Shown: one piece after another, positions 33,283-48,200 of the stretch | How the letters are laid out: each line of letters begins with the position of its first letter | Numbering within the stretch: the first letter of the stretch is position 1 | From: Coleophoma eucalyptorum | Lineage: Eukaryota > Ascomycota > Leotiomycetes > Helotiales > Dermateaceae | Direction: 5' to 3' | DNA: 64,000 nucleotides | NCBI GenBank assembly: GCA_026120035.1 | Contig: JALRME010000011.1 | Span: 434,001 to 498,000, forward strand | Made by a program: the position numbers and the translations under genes | The notes under the pieces: model-generated | Told to the model about the DNA's origin: nothing | Databases searched by the model: none | Seen by the model: the letters and a program-made list of their open reading frames with translations, nothing else

Positions 33283-36200
33283 AAATACATACTACAGCAA
33301 GTGAATCGTTGTACATAATTTGTTGTTGAGCGAGCGAGACATCCTTCATCATACCCAAGGTCTCGGTAGCATTGTTTTCTCGGTGTTGGATTCTTGGATT
33401 AACCATTGCCTATGCTATCTTTGGAAGTCAGTCGAAGTCCGTCCAAGTGGTAGACATGGACGATTTGATAGGATTGGAGTTCTTACTTCTATTGTAATCT
33501 GTGAATAGGGCATGGACACATTAAGGACTTGGGATGTTTTATGATCATGACGGATTGGGGGAGGCAAGATTGGGGTGTGGTGTAGAGCGGATAGAATTCA
33601 ATCTTGATATTTGTTCTATTATATTTGATTTTCATCCTATTTTCCTTTCCGGTTCCACTGCATGTTATATGGGATATCCGAAGGTAGGCAACAAGAAACT
33701 TCAGCTGTGAAATGTTTGTAATGCCACGCAAACGTCCACTTGCTCTTTACCATCGATATGTCATTACTGTTTCTTTCTTTGGTGAAAATATGTACTCTCC
33801 TGCTATCACTTCAGCGAAGATTTGACTGTACCTTGGATCCTATATCGAAAGAAAATCGAATCATCTAGTTCTAGAATTCCTTCCCCCACAACAGACTTAA
33901 CGATCTCCACAATTGTCATGTTGTCGTTGGCTTCTGCTTCACGTTAATCCTCCAGCTTCAAACAATCAGATCACTAAAGAAACAGGTACATATATATACT
34001 CGTTTTCATCGTTGCAGAGTTCTGGAGAAATTGAACAAGCCGACCTTTACACGGGTAATTTCAATCTTTCAACCTTTTTCTACAACTATCAGATGAACTG
34101 TGCAACTTCGGAGCCCTCCAAATCTAATTATCAGATGTCAGACGTTGAGAGGCGTTCAGATTAAGGGTCTGAAATCTGAAAGAGAACGACCAGGTTTGAA
34201 TTGGATTCTTGTAAGGGGTGGTGTTTGGGTATGACTGTTTTGATGACATGAAGAATTGTGTTGATGTTCTGTCTCTTGGGCTAAAGTTAGTTGTGCATAT
34301 GCTGTAACACCAGAGATCCTCGAATTTTCGGATAGAGGACATGGAGGGAAAATAAATAAAGATTGCTCTTAGTTGATCTTTACATTACCTGTTGCGCCAA
34401 CGTGATCACATATGTACACCTGCACATAATAAGTTAAACCGTCTCGAATCGTGTCTATATAAGATGACCAAGCTTCCAAATAAAATTCTCAATAAAGAGG
34501 TGCTTCTGATAGCAACAAAGATTCTTTCAGAGAGCCACACCTCTATGACTCTGGGTATTACACAAATAAAAGCTTGGATAAGACCGAAGACAATTTGACT
34601 GTAAGATCTTTGTGCCTGCCCGAAAATTACGCCCTTTAACTTTTGAACAATGAGGTCTCACAGCTAAGAATGGCACTTCATCCTCTATCCCAGATAACAC
34701 GCATTTTTTTTAGTAACAGAGTTAATATTCCCGTGAATGTGTAATTGTGGAATCTTGAGAATTCATATTGTTGTAAAGAATAACTGACGTTGCTCGCTTA
34801 GCAGGTATATGTTGCTACGGCGTCATTGGCTATATTTTTCCTTTTTCTATCCTATGGCATGCACTATGGTGTCATGAAGCGAGAGTTGGGATCAAAAACA
34901 TTGTCAAATATTTCCAGTGCATGCTACACTAAACAAGTACTCGAGATGTACTTAATTGGCAGGATTTTTGAATAAGGAATCTCTACTATTGAGTAATCTA
35001 GCAAGCGAGGCAGGCCGCAGGAAAACCCAAAGATTTAGTCCAACAACGTGTCTCCACCAAAAGCTAAATCGTCTGACTAGTGCTTTAGTCTCGATATGAT
35101 GCACAGCCCCGATATTCGCGGTAAAAGCGCGATGGTGTAGAAGCAGAAGAAGAAGCAAGAAGAGCGGGCGGTTCCGCTTTTCTAGCATGCATATGCATGT
35201 AGAATAGCACACGCAGCGAATTAAGGTGAGATCTCTGAGTTTGAACAGAGCTGATTCCACAAATAGAGGCAGAGGCGGGTTGTGGGGGTTGGTGGATCTG
35301 TTGCATGCACGCGGACAGTATTGGTAGCACAAAAAGCAAGGAAAGCAAAACGAGACGCATGCCACGAAATCCACTTTCCCCACGGGAAAATCAGAAGAAA
35401 AGTGTGCAGATACATATGCATGCATGTATGCATGCATGCATGAAGCTACTTTTCTTAAGAATCGAAGGTTTTGGACAAGGTGGAAGGGGGCATATATGCA
35501 TGTTGACGAAAAGAGCTGAAGTAGCTTACTGAAACATATGATCTATTCTTCTTAACAAACGATGGAATTGACTACAATCATTGGATACTTGTTCAGATGA
35601 TATGTGTAGCTTATATATATAAGGAGGGGTTTGGGAAAAGTCCTGGGCAAGAAATGAGTGGTCAAGCCGTTACGAAATAAACAGTTCAAGATCTCAACAT
35701 ATCATTTATCCAAAGATGACTATTGTAAGAACTATCGTATACTTAAACAGATGAATTGAACTTTGATCCTTTACTTTTGTTCTATTCTATACTTACTACC
35801 TTATATACATTATATTATTACATTTGTTTAGAGCGAAGACTAATAATTACTTTGTACGAGATCTCGCTTCACTTTACAGCCAACCAAACAATATTTATAT
35901 TAACTAGTATACCAGCAGCTAAAGCCAAGTTAAAGGAGCAGAGCCCTATGTAACTTATATTATATCGTATCTCATAAAACTCTAAAATAACTAGATCCCT
36001 ACTCGACGTAGGAAGTTTATGTCAAAAAATGACACTAGTGCAGAGGCTGTAGAAGCCGAGAAGTCCTAGCGAGACAAGAATCACAACAGTGACGCAAAGT
36101 TTACACAAAACATCACTCTAGTTCAATATTCTTGTAAAGTAAAGAGAAATATCTCCCTGAATATAGTGAGGATCTGAAAACACCACCGGTAAACTTTTCC

Positions 36201-37000
36201 AAGTAAAAGACTCTAAAACCAGTCACAAAGCTGAAGAAGCAAGTTACTTCATCAAAACTAGACTTCATTCATAATAGAACCAGGAAATTGCATTGATGCC
36301 TAAGTATCTACTTTACCTGTTCGATCTATGCCACTTCATATCCTCCCTAGCATAGGGCATAAAACCAGCGCAAGCCTTACTATAGTCCTACAGCCTCGCA
36401 ATATTATATTACCCCAAATTCTTAACACACGGTACTTAGAGCTCGGCAGTAACCCTCTCCCCCAGGTATATTCCACGAGCGTGCTTGTTTTTCTCAGTAC
36501 CAGATTTTGCGAGACCGGTCCGTACTCGCACGACAGGAAGTTATTGGGCGTTTTATGACACGACACACACTCAATGGAGTACCGCTAGGCAGTTGAGATG
36601 AGGTAATACAAAGCTGAGTAAGGTGCTTACGATCCTACCGTGGCTTACTTTGCGCCACCGATAGATTTAGAGGGGTAGGGCAAGACATATAGAGACAAGG
36701 TAGACAGATGTGTGTAATTATAGCCTGTGACCGTCGCGTGTCCCGATTACCAAGATGTGTCAGATAGGGCTGTTGCAGAACATGCCTGTAGGTAGGCGTG
36801 CAAATCGTGTTTTATGTAAGCTAAGATGTGGTGAGATAAGATTTGGATCGGATGGGAAGAGAATCGAGGTAGAGCTCATAGAGAAGGGAGGACATGAGAT
36901 GAAATTGCATAGCAGAGGAGTGATTATCGTAGAACAACTGAGTGCATAACCAAGTACGTACATTTGGAGTAGGGTAGACAGTTTAATTTCCTTTCACATT
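33283..37000. other. Gene-poor region, part 1 (AT-richer), no supported gene
   Basis: After the TOG gene's 3' flank I see no coding region. The stretch about 34400-36250 is richer in A and T than the genes. ATGC/GCATGC tandem units form a self-complementary tract near 35409-35441. There are no recognisable transposon proteins or terminal repeats. Short open frames lack motifs. Confidence 0.45.
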
Positions 37001-40000
37001 CATCTGCTTACAATGACCTGATTGTAAAACCATCTGAAGACATGGTTCCTGCTGAGCTGCGGGGAAAGCAGAAGTCTGTTTCCAGGGTAGTATGGACAGC
37101 GTGCCTACAGACAATCTTGGACACATACACAATGCAAGCAAGCACGATCGATATAGATGAATATAGTGACACACGAGTATGCAGGACTGAAGCTGGGGAC
37201 AGATGGCAAAGACGACCAGCATTTGAATCCTGCTGCAGGACATGCAACCATACACCTAAACCGCTCTCCACATCAGATTCCAAGACGCAAAGTTGAAAGA
37301 GATAAAATGGGTAACATCGGCTACCTTGGAGACAAAAAGAAAAGTGAACGAGTACGCAATCGAAGTCTTACGCTGCAACTTCATCCAGCGGCTCATCCTA
37401 CTTCTTTAGGTGCGTTGCATACGGAGCTTGCAGATGGACAAGCATGTCTTTCCTCAACACGGAGTCCAGCGTGAACGATTTACACAACTGCAACGCCCGG
37501 AGAACGTGGAGTTGGAGAGTGACACCACGCCCTTGCCGCCCTAGAAAAGGGAAAACCTATCAATTATTAGTAAATTGAGGCAAGAGGAAAAGTGACAACT
37601 CTCAAAAGGTCGGTTTGGAGAACTGTCTCGTGATAAGTGGATTGTACAGTCAGACGGGGCAGTCAAGGAAAAGTAGGCAGGCAGGAAGGAAGGAAGGTGA
37701 GCAGATAGAGCAGGAGGGCTAGAGTGGTTGCGAATCAGCATCGACCACATCGCAATGCGTATCTATAACGGGGTTTAGCATGACCGCAATGCTGTAACCT
37801 GGTTATTGATCTGACTGGTCTTTCGAAAGATACTGATGCTTCTGCTCCGATGACTCCATAGGCAGGTGTGAGGCTATGCGAGCAGTTCATTCTGGGTTGA
37901 ATAGCCATTTCCTTTGAACGTGGGGGTGGATCTTCGCTCGTAAGCCTTATTTTTTCTCACAGGCGTGACCAATTCCCGAGAACAGGACAGGACAGGACGA
38001 CCAAGAGCCTCTTCCCTAAGGCATGTCACCAGATTTACTCCAGATAGAGTGCCCAAAAGTTGTGGGTGTGGGCTGTCTAGCATCATCAACGCGTGTGGGC
38101 TCTAGTGGTTAACCAATTTATGATGTATCAGATTTAGAGACAACCAGGCCAGACCGTGAGCTTGCAATGGCTGGACCTTAACGGGACGGCCACTGGGCTA
38201 CTCATCATGAGGCTGTGTGCATCGCATAACGGACAATCTAGTGCAATGGCTTTACATTCCTCATCTCCAAACTGTTACTTATTTCTGATAAAATACGAGG
38301 ACATGGCGGTACATGCTTCAGCAGATATGGAGAGTGGGAGAGCAATCCCACAATCCCAAAGACAACACACATACCCGTCTCGTGCCGAGCCGGCATGATA
38401 GAATGTGGAGAGAAATGCGAGAGGAAACTGCAAGAATTACGTCTCGGGCCGGAGGGTTAGCTGCATGAACTTCTCTCAGCTTGAACTGCTTGCTGCACTC
38501 CCTGAGATTTGTTCGTGCTCTGGAAACTTTGTCGAACTCCTGCTGTGCCCTCTGCCGATGCAGACGGCAGCACTAGGTTCTTCTTGTAAGGCGAACCTTG
38601 ATAAGCTAGCTTGTAACAGACTCGCAGTAGAGCGAAGCCTTGTGGAGATGACCAAGATTATACTTGAGGCATGGAAATATAGCACTGCAAGAATAGGGGG
38701 TTTAGCGAACAAAGAAATTTCCCCGGGAATTTCGAGTCTATTTGCCCCCCCTTGATGGTCTTTGGAGATTTGCAACCGCCTCCAAACCAAAGGAAAACCC
38801 TTCGTAGAGAGGCACTATAAACTCCTGCGGAGAGTGAGATAGCCACAATGCATCAGAACGTGAGCTGCAGGTTGTGCGTGAACGCATATATGCTTGCAGG
38901 ACGGTTGGGTCACATGATCATGAGGATGTAGCTGAGGCTTTGACAACAGACAAACATTTCGCTGCACTAGGACCACCTATTGCTAAGAAGAAATAATAGC
39001 ATACGACAACCCTCCAACTCGCATGGGCCACCTAGTCGCGTTGGAGCATTCCTGCGTCTAATCTGCACTGGAAGAGAAGATGTTTGCAATGTTGTGCATA
39101 AACTCGAGCCTCGGCACAAAAAGGATCTTGTGGCCGATGAAGAAACAGCATTGGGATTTGTTTATCTTCTAGAGCTCGTCTTCGTCTTTCTAAGTGGACT
39201 TTGCTTTACGAATTGTTTTACTCCGAAGAGATGAAAGTCGGAACTCCAGGGATTGCCAAGCATTGCGCTTTCTCCGTAAGATCGCATGATGCTGAAACTG
39301 GGCTCGCAAGGGTTTGGCAGTTTTGAGATTCTTCGAGAAGGATGAGTGAGAAGGATGCCTGGAAGGAATGAGAAAAGGGAGGTTCATGGGAAGAAGAGAG
39401 TCAGCTAGTCAGCCCATTTCCTGGATTTCCCCTGAAACTCCAGTATGAAGTCTTTGGCGCCTGCTTCAGGGTCACGGCAACTTGGGCATCATTGGCGTCA
39501 AGGCTGACAGCGGCTCATGGAAGGATTCTTGTCGGCGATCTCAACTCCTGTTGTCGACCTCAATCATACTGTGTAGACTATGCTTCGTATGAGACGATCA
39601 GCGGCCCATTCAAGTCCCAATACCTCTGCTCCTTAAGGTGCCTAACAGGGGGCATTTACTTTCCAGTGCCGGGCGTGACGAAGATCTTTCCAGGCCTTGA
39701 AAAAGTGCCGGGTGCCGTGCTACAGACGCGCTGAAGCATAAATTAAGTATACTTCTAAACGCTCCATTCAGCTGTCCCTTGGCTAAACCCCCTGGTGATC
39801 CTAATAGCTTCAGACTTTGTACTGTGGCGCCACAAGAACGGGGGTATTCGTCTGTTGGTAGAGAGGTACAGAAGACGGTACGGTGCGTCACGTTACGGGT
39901 ATGCGACGTTGAGGTCAAAGAGCAGTATGAGCGCCAAAGGCACAAAGCGCAGGGCTGGTACACCAAGAAAAGATTCCTTCATTGCTGATTTCAGGCTAGG

Positions 40001-43000
40001 AAGGGCGCGAGCAAAAGAAAGCGATTTGTAACCAGTAGTGAAATTGCACGATGCTGAAGATTGAATGATCCATCCATCGCGAGACCTCCTGTTCACGTTA
40101 ACCATACGAAAGTCGAAAGTTTGATTCTGTACCTGGTGCTTCGTACTTTTATTTTTATTTATTTTTGATTCGTCGTCGAAAAACCCTTCCACATTCTTCT
40201 CTTTTGGTCTTCGGAGGCATTTGAGTTTGCCTTAAGTCGGACGTCGCCTGTCGCATGGAAGTTCAAGTCTGATGTTAATCGTCCCGTATGACATAAAAGC
40301 GTGCAGTAGTGAGTACGTACAGTACGGCGTAGACATCAAAGGCTAAGCACAAAAAGTATGGTCAACGAGCTTGCCCTGTTCCTCTGCGAACGGGCTTTGC
40401 GCACACGTGGCAATTCAATTCTGACGTTTGGTCAGTTCTTGTGTGTTTCTTACACGTCGCCCACTGCATAGGTCAATCATTGGTTGCTGTTTGGCGTCTT
40501 GTCTTGCTTCATGATCATTACTAGGCCTACGTCAGTCACCTAGCAACGAGCAAATCATCTTGCAGCAATACAATTCTTTATGGTGGGATGCGTGCCGAAA
40601 CTTCCATCCCCGTTTTGCCTCCGCGCTTCCCACTTGTCTTCTCACTCACAACAGTCATGTTTAATCACACTTGCACCTTCATTGGTATAGCAGAGCACCC
40701 CGAGATGGTGTCACCACCAAAGGAGTTCCCCACACGAATTTGAGGTGCTGCCAAGAAAGACGTTGCGGAATTTCCAAGCAGGAATGTGGTTGGATCTCCG
40801 CCTGGCTCGTGTCCGGTGTCGAAATCCAAGTATTTTGCTCCAACAGCACGGTTGAGCGACAGGGATTCATAGCAAGCTACCACCCACACCTCGCCGTTTG
40901 GTGGAAGGAAGAGAGAGACAGCAAACCCGCGCAGCTGTTCGAGCCTAGGTTACCCTTGCCGTACCCCTGATCGGCCGAGCTCTATTCATTGCCGTCATTG
41001 CTCTTGCAACATGCTTAAGCCCTTAACCCGTCCAGCGTCAGGTACGTGAAACCTGCGACCAAGATGAAGACGAAGAGAAGCTCCGCATCTTCCGAGCCAC
41101 GCGGAATCAGGATTCAAGAACAAGGACAGCTTAGGGCGATCGATGATGCGTGCTATCGCAGACTGGTCAAGAGAAGAGGGGTAAAAGAGCAGTTTGAGTG
41201 AGTATGCGAATGCGCCCCGGATGCGACCGGCAACAGGTGAGATGAGGTGAACTTTGTCGCGAAAGAATGCCCTCATAAGACGTCAAGAAAAGCATGGCGC
41301 AAGTGTTGGACTGAATTGCTTGGTAAGGTTGACATACAACAAGCAGCAGCCTAATCTAGCGTGCACGTCGTAAACACCGAGGCTTAACAAGAAATCAGGA
41401 TGATGGTGTTTGCACACTCGAAATTTGAATCAGAATCTTTTTTTCTGCACCGCTCATTCGGGCATACAAAGTACAAGGGTCCGCGCTGTACGAGACACCC
41501 ACATGGTGTGGCTCACTTCACTAAGTAGACAAGGGCAAGGACAAGGGAGGAAGGAAGGGGCCGTCTTTCTTCTGCCCATACAGAAAGTTGATCCACGAGC
41601 GAGCGCATTTCTCAGCCCCCATCAAATCGTAGCGGCGAATCCAATCTTAGAGAGATAGGGGCGGTAGCTCAGCAGACAGTGGACTGCTGCCCTACCACTC
41701 CCTGACGTGCCTGAAAGCATCATGATCAGCGTGCCCGCTACCTGGCTCCGATGACACTACCGCTACCAAATTTTGAGATTCGAGAATCTTCCTGCTTTGG
41801 GACAGGTTACCTGGTATCTTGTCGTATCCTTGAGGCCCTGCTTTGCCATGTTCTGAATAATGATGGATCCGGTGATCAAGATAGGGAAGCTGTCAGTTCA
41901 AAGCCGGCGTGAGCTGAGAGGTTAGGAAGGAAGGCTGAGAAAGGATCGATTGTAATAAAAATAAGAGCACTGTCAGTTCCGTAGGCGCCCGTTAAAAGGG
42001 AAGGAACACGCGGGTTTCCAGATTGGGTCATGCTCTGACTGCCTGCTTGCCTTTCTCTCTCTTCTGCTTTAGACGTGGAATGTTTGAGTGGAGAGTGGAG
42101 AGTGGAGAGTGGAGAGCAGCGGAATCTCTCGAGTCTTGAGTCTTGCGCGCAAGCCAAGGTTGAACAGCGAGCAGGAAAAGAACTCCACTCGAAGATAAGA
42201 CGCATGAAAGACCCTTGTGTCTTGTTTGAAACACGCCCAAGTCCCTGGTTGATGACGCGCGAGTTCGTATACAGTACAATACAGTTGTGTATTCCTGTAG
42301 CGAAGCAAGGAGACGCTTTGTTGTCCCACTTTCGATATTCTACCGAAAACATGAACCCCGTGATCCAGTCGCAACCACTGAAACTGGATCTATTATGTAT
42401 CGATATCTACCAGTCCTCTCACGTAGAACGTCCATCACGTATTTGCGCCTTCAGCCTGCCTAATTACTGCACCTCGCTATCCTACAGCAGCCTTAAGATC
42501 ATCGCAACCATCATACGACTTCGTCTTGTCCTGCCCGATCATCATTTGGCAGATCTTGCTGCCTGAATGCTATGCTGTGCAGCAGACCGCAAATAACCTC
42601 ATTTTATATTAACTATCATCCAGAATAGCCCTGCCTGAGCGCATTGGCTTGGCGGTCGTACATTATTTGTGCCTTGTATGTCCGCCATGTTGCTATTTCA
42701 GGTCTTTATTCCAACCTTCAATGGTAAAGGCGCGTAACCAAGTCCAGCTAGCTGCCCGCAACGTGCCTCATGAATACGATGCCGGAAAGGGCTCGTATGC
42801 CAGCTGTAAGGTACTTGGTCCGAATACCCTCATAGCCCTTTTCATTGACACGGTGACTTGGAAGCGGTGTGCATAAGAATCCCGTGCTGATGTCCCTTGC
42901 CATGGGATCTTAGGCCGTGATGCTCATCACGCAAATGGCAACGCGCCCATGTCTAACGCCAGAGCCCGCGCAGCAGATGATGATCTAAGCCTGTCTTCGT

Positions 43001-45241
43001 GATCCTCCTCCTAACCTGACCTGACGAGTAGTGTTTGACCCTTGTCGTGCCATGCCCTGTCCTGCCCTATCCAGTTCACGATGGCGCTCAGATATGCGAG
43101 ATGGCCCTCATCGCTGACTTGCCCTTTCTGTGTCAGACCCCATAGAACACGTATGGAAGCCATCTGCACTCTGCACTCTGCACGCTGCGCTTTGCATGGC
43201 AGGAAGACCTACCCTGGATTAGGTATACCCAATGCCTCTGCAGCATCGCTCCATTGCCCCCTGTTGTTCATCTTCCGTACAGGAGTCACAAGACCTCAGG
43301 TCGACGGTACGAGAGCGACAACAAGGCTCGGCAGGCAGTGCAGAAGTGCAGATTGGGGGGACACTGTAAAGACAGCGCTCTGAATGGACGCCGACTCAAG
43401 CGGTCTGCATTTCTGATCCTGTGCAAGAATGGAATGAGGGGGAAAGTATCATCAAGCCTCGCCGAAGACGAGGCGATCATGGTGATGTGACAGGCCCTCG
43501 TTGAATTCTTGCCAATAATGACCACCGCGATGCGATGCCTCGTAAGATTGAGATGCTTCTATGACTTGCTGCAACCTGCTACTTCTCATCATTCACCGGC
43601 CGTCTGAATCCGATCGCGGCCTTGCGACTTCACGCAGCATTGCTCACAGTCGTCAACATTACGTGCCAGTGCATACTCATATTCCTTGATCTGTCCATAT
43701 AGTTATCCTTCTTTCCCTTCACCCTACCCTTCCGGTCTCCACTAGTTGGCACCTCATACAGAATCCTCTCCCTTTGTTTCGAAGAACTCTGCAAATCATA
43801 GACAGGTTTCCAGTAACCATTCCTCAATACATACCCAGCTCCTTCCCACCACGCCTGCAGCTACTAGCGACGTACAGCTTGATTCCTTTGGCAACCAGCG
43901 TCAACCGCAAGAATCAGAAACATAGCTCTGTTTGTCGTTGACGAGAGTATTGCGAGGTCTGCCTTCGTCTATAGCACACAGCTCATCTCTCCGTTACCTT
44001 AAAAGGCGTCTTATACCAGCCTCAAACCAGAGCGTGCATCTTCAAGCCGCAGCAGGTCAGCGACAACAGTAGCAACTGTTTGTATTTTGGGCAAGGCTAC
44101 TCGAGCTCTGCAGCACCGAGAGAAACAAGAAAACGGCAGCTTACCTCCCTCCCGTACACTCTTAGCCACCTTTATTTGACATTTGGGTGCTTGGGAGGAC
44201 CTTGATCGTCTCTGCTTGCCCACATCACCGTACCATACGTAACTCCTATTTACGCGCAGCGTCAGGGTTATTCCCTGTCAGTTCGTCCGGACACCACGGT
44301 GCGAGCCAAGGTTTGGCAGTGTGGACTGTGTGGTGCGGATTGCGGATTCGAGAAGTGCTAGGGATAATAGGCGTAGGGATCTCGGGTGTAGGCACAGCAC
44401 ACACAGAAAGCGAGCAAGCGCAAAGCAAGACTCGTCAGTCCCAGCAATTGCTCGCGAAACTCCCCCGGCCCAGGAACATTATTTTACTAGGAGCAACGAA
44501 AGACTCACACCTTACCTCACCTTGCCTCAAGTCGAACACCTCCACCTCCGCAACACCAACAAAGCCTCTTCTTTTCTCCAATCCTCGCCTTGCTTGATTG
44601 CTTGCTTTGCTTCTGCACACACTACACGACTCTCGAAACACGACCTTCCTTTCTGCCAAACAAATACCAATTTCCATCCATCCATCCATCTCATCTCACG
44701 GCTGCATCTGCCCTCCTTTTCTCTCACCTCACATGGTACAGAAACGCCAATTCATTCTCTGTCTCGCGCTGCTTTTGCTCGACGCTGCCTCGAATTACAC
44801 GGCCGAATATTTCATCACATTTTCAGAATCCTGCAGGCGCGGATAATCAACTTCTGTCAGCTACAGCCGCAAATTAGATCTACACCACCACGACCAGCTT
44901 CTGTCTGCATACCTGCGACTTGACCTACACGAATTCCTTAAAGGGCGAGCTGCATATCTGCACGTCAGTTCAATCCATGCACCATCGTCTCGAGAACGAC
45001 AACTCTCGGAATTCCACTTCACTTGACGTCTTGCCAAAGCGAGAAGGCTCTTGCGGATCTGCATATTCAGTCAGACCTTCCTCCACCTCCCAACCAACCT
45101 CGACCTCTTCTGCAACCCTGTCTGCGGGCACCCAAGAAGAACATGCGCTCCATCACCGATAACTCGTTCTTCTAAATCCTCTCCTCTGCGAACACTACAA
45201 CACTGCCTCACCTGGCAATATATCAGCTGAAGCCTGTTGCA
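37001..45241. other. Gene-poor region, part 2, ending in the PLC leader
   Basis: No gene can be supported. Base composition looks balanced, unlike heavily mutated repeat DNA. Small features include a 7-bp (GTGGAGA) tandem at 42086-42116 and a hairpin at 41664-41695 (GTAG..CAGCAG / CTGCTG..CTAC). The last kilobase (44100-45241) is pyrimidine-rich on the plus strand with many short ATG frames and is probably the promoter and 5' leader of the PLC gene. The 200-codon frame at 44321-44923 shows no domain. Confidence 0.45.
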
Positions 45242-48200
45242 ATGTCCGTCACCTCCAGTCCCTCCCTCATGGCGACTCCCACCTCTTCTACCTCCTCCTT
45301 ACACACGAGTACATCGAATATCAACATGAACACTCCACATCCAACCCAATCCCTAGCTTCGAGGCGCGCAAAACCCAGCCACGTCCAGACATCATTCCTC
45401 CCTCCAATATCCTCGTCTGTACCTGCATCCGCCATCTCGGCGTCTTCCATTGCTTCAAGCTCCCGTCAGACGTCTCCAGTCATGTCACCAGAAACCACAC
45501 AGCTCCCTACTAACAATTCTTCGGTGCAAGGCTCACCAGAACCTATGCGTGGGCGGGAAAGTGAATACCTACCACCCCCATTCGAACTCCCAGAGGCTGT
45601 CGTTTCGCGGAAATCAAGTCATAGTGCTATGAGTGAGGCTATGGCAGCGAGTAAATCCCCAGGGTTGATTCGAAGGCTTTCTAATAGAGCAACTCAATTC
45701 GCCGGCCGAAGAAGGCAATCTTCAACCACAACCATGAATCGAGATCAGAGCACGGGGCCGGTGATTATGCGCCGGAGAAGTGATAGTACCAACACGGCTC
45801 CAGATGGTGTTAGAGGAGCGTTATTTGGAGATTCAGACGACGAGATGACGGAGGATTATCGAGATGAGTTGAACTCGTTACTGGGAACTGATGCAACCCG
45901 TGATTTTACCAATGGTAGCACGACCGCCTCGCTAGCAGGCTCTAATGGTCCTATTACCTCCAGTCCGAATCCTGGGCCTGTCATACCCTCAGTTTTGTTG
46001 CAAGGGACACCACTGACCAAGATTACAAAAAAGAAGAAGAAGCTCCTAACATTCGTCCTCGAAAATGAAGCTGCCAAGGTATCATGGGATAAGAATCGAC
46101 CTTCAAAGTCTTTCTATATCGACGACATCAAGGAGGTCAGAGTTGGAGCTGGCACTGAAAATTATAAGCAAGAATTCAACGTGCCAGCTTCCGAGGAATC
46201 CAGATTCTTTTCCATCCTGTATGCAGTGCCCGACAAGTCCAAGGGCAAATCTACCAAGATCATGCATCTCATCGCAAGCGATGACCAAACCTTCGATCTA
46301 TGGACGACAACCCTGGATGCCATTTCCAAACATCGTCATGATCTGATGGCCTCTCTTTCCTCATTCCATGACAAGGCTGTTCGCGCCTACTGGCGAGCTG
46401 AAATGACAAAGCAGTTTGGGGACAAGCCCCATACTGAAGATGACGAAGATATAGATTTTATCGGCGTGGAGAGATTATGCCGTAGTCTACACATTCATGG
46501 GTCATCTAACTATCTTCGTTCAAAATTCGACACTGCGGATGTCACTAGGTCTGGCCGCCTGAACTTTACCGAGTTCCAAGACTTTGTCAAGTTGATGAAG
46601 AGAAGACAGGATGTAAGAGCGCTGTACAGGGAATTGGCATCGAATGCTGAAAAGGGTGTATCTATAGAAGAGTTCCTCAGATTCTTGAAGGATGTGCAGG
46701 GTGAAGATGTTGAGTCCGATCGAGCACACTGGGAGAACGTCTTTGCAAAGTTTGTACGACGCTCAAAGTCAAAGGAGCAAGCCCAGCAGGATGTTCTCGA
46801 CCGAGAGATCCCTCGAATGAACGAGGCAGCTCTATCTAGCTATCTTATCTCCACCTTCAACGTACCGCTCACAAACCCTCCCACAGAATACACTCTTGAT
46901 CGCCCGTTGCACGAGTACTTCATTTCAAGCTCCCACAATACTTATCTCCTCGGCCGTCAGGTTGCCGGTGAGTCCAGTGTCGAGGCTTATATCTCGGCTT
47001 TGAACAAGGGATGCCGCTGTGTTGAAGTAGATTGTTGGAATGGTACCGATGGATTGCCAGTCGTGATGCATGGCCGAACACTCACTAGCCAAGTGTCCTT
47101 CCGCGATGTCATGTCCACTATCAGCAAATACGCTTTTGTCAAGTCACAATTTCCTCTTTGGATCTCCCTTGAGGTGCACTGCAACGCTGCTCAGCAAGCA
47201 ATTATGGCTAGCATCATCAAAGAGACTTGTGGATCAAAATTAGTCACTGAAGCCTTGGATGAGGGGTCTGATCAACTTCCATCTCCCTCTCAACTCATGA
47301 ATCGTATTCTTATCAAGGTTAAAAAGCCTCGTTCTTCTCAGGATGCCATAACTTCCGAACCAACCACCGGACGAACTCGTGGAACTAGCGTCAGCTCCCC
47401 ATATGTTCGCCCTCTTCAGCTCGATAATTCTACTGTCTCCGCCGGTCTCCTGCCACCGAGCCCATACGGCCCCCGGTCCAAGATGATTGCCCGTCATGAT
47501 ACCAAGGCCTCGGGCAATGACACCAACGATAGCCTGAGCAGCAGCACAAGTGATAGTGAAAGCTTAGCTGATGATATTGCCAGAGCTCGCGACAGTAACA
47601 AGCGAAACAAGACCAGCAATATCGTTCAGGTCCTTGGTGAGCTTGGTGTATACAGTGCTGGGATCAAGTTCCATGGCTTCGACACTCCTGATAGCAAAGC
47701 TTACAACCACATATACTCCTTCATGGAGCAGACCTTCCAGAAGAATACCAAGACCTCTGAAGAGAAGAACACCCTCATTCGACACAACATGCGATATCTC
47801 ATGAGAGTCTACCCTAATGGCTGGAGAGTCGCGTCCACAAACTTTGACCCTCTGATGTACTGGCGAAGAGGTGTTCAGATGGTCGCGCTGAACTGGCAGA
47901 CTTACGATTTGGGCATGCAAATGAACGATGCGATGTTCGCGTCTGGTACTGATCAATCAGGCTATGTCCTGAAGCCCCGGGAACTCCGCGAGATCAGAAT
48001 GGTTCCAAACGTCCCCGGAACTCCAATCAAGCTTGAGCGCAAGGAAGTGAACTTCTCTATTGATGTGATCTCCGCCCAACAGCTGATGCGACCAAAGGGC
48101 TTGGCACCAAACAGAAGTGTCGACCCCTATGTCGAAGTCGAAGTCTATCATGCAGATGACAAGACCAAGGAAGTCAAGGGCGTTGTAGGTGTGGGCGGAA

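Noticed and set aside
41661..41720. tRNA-like string GGTAGCTCAG with a hairpin
   Set aside because: There is no B box or acceptor-stem partner downstream; only a local CAGCAG/CTGCTG hairpin is present.
42086..42116. GTGGAGA tandem as a possible array
   Set aside because: About four units of a simple 7-bp repeat; not a CRISPR or minisatellite of note.
44321..44923. 200-codon open frame upstream of PLC
   Set aside because: The composition is that of a pyrimidine-rich leader; it has no domain and ends before the PLC start. Most likely untranslated leader.
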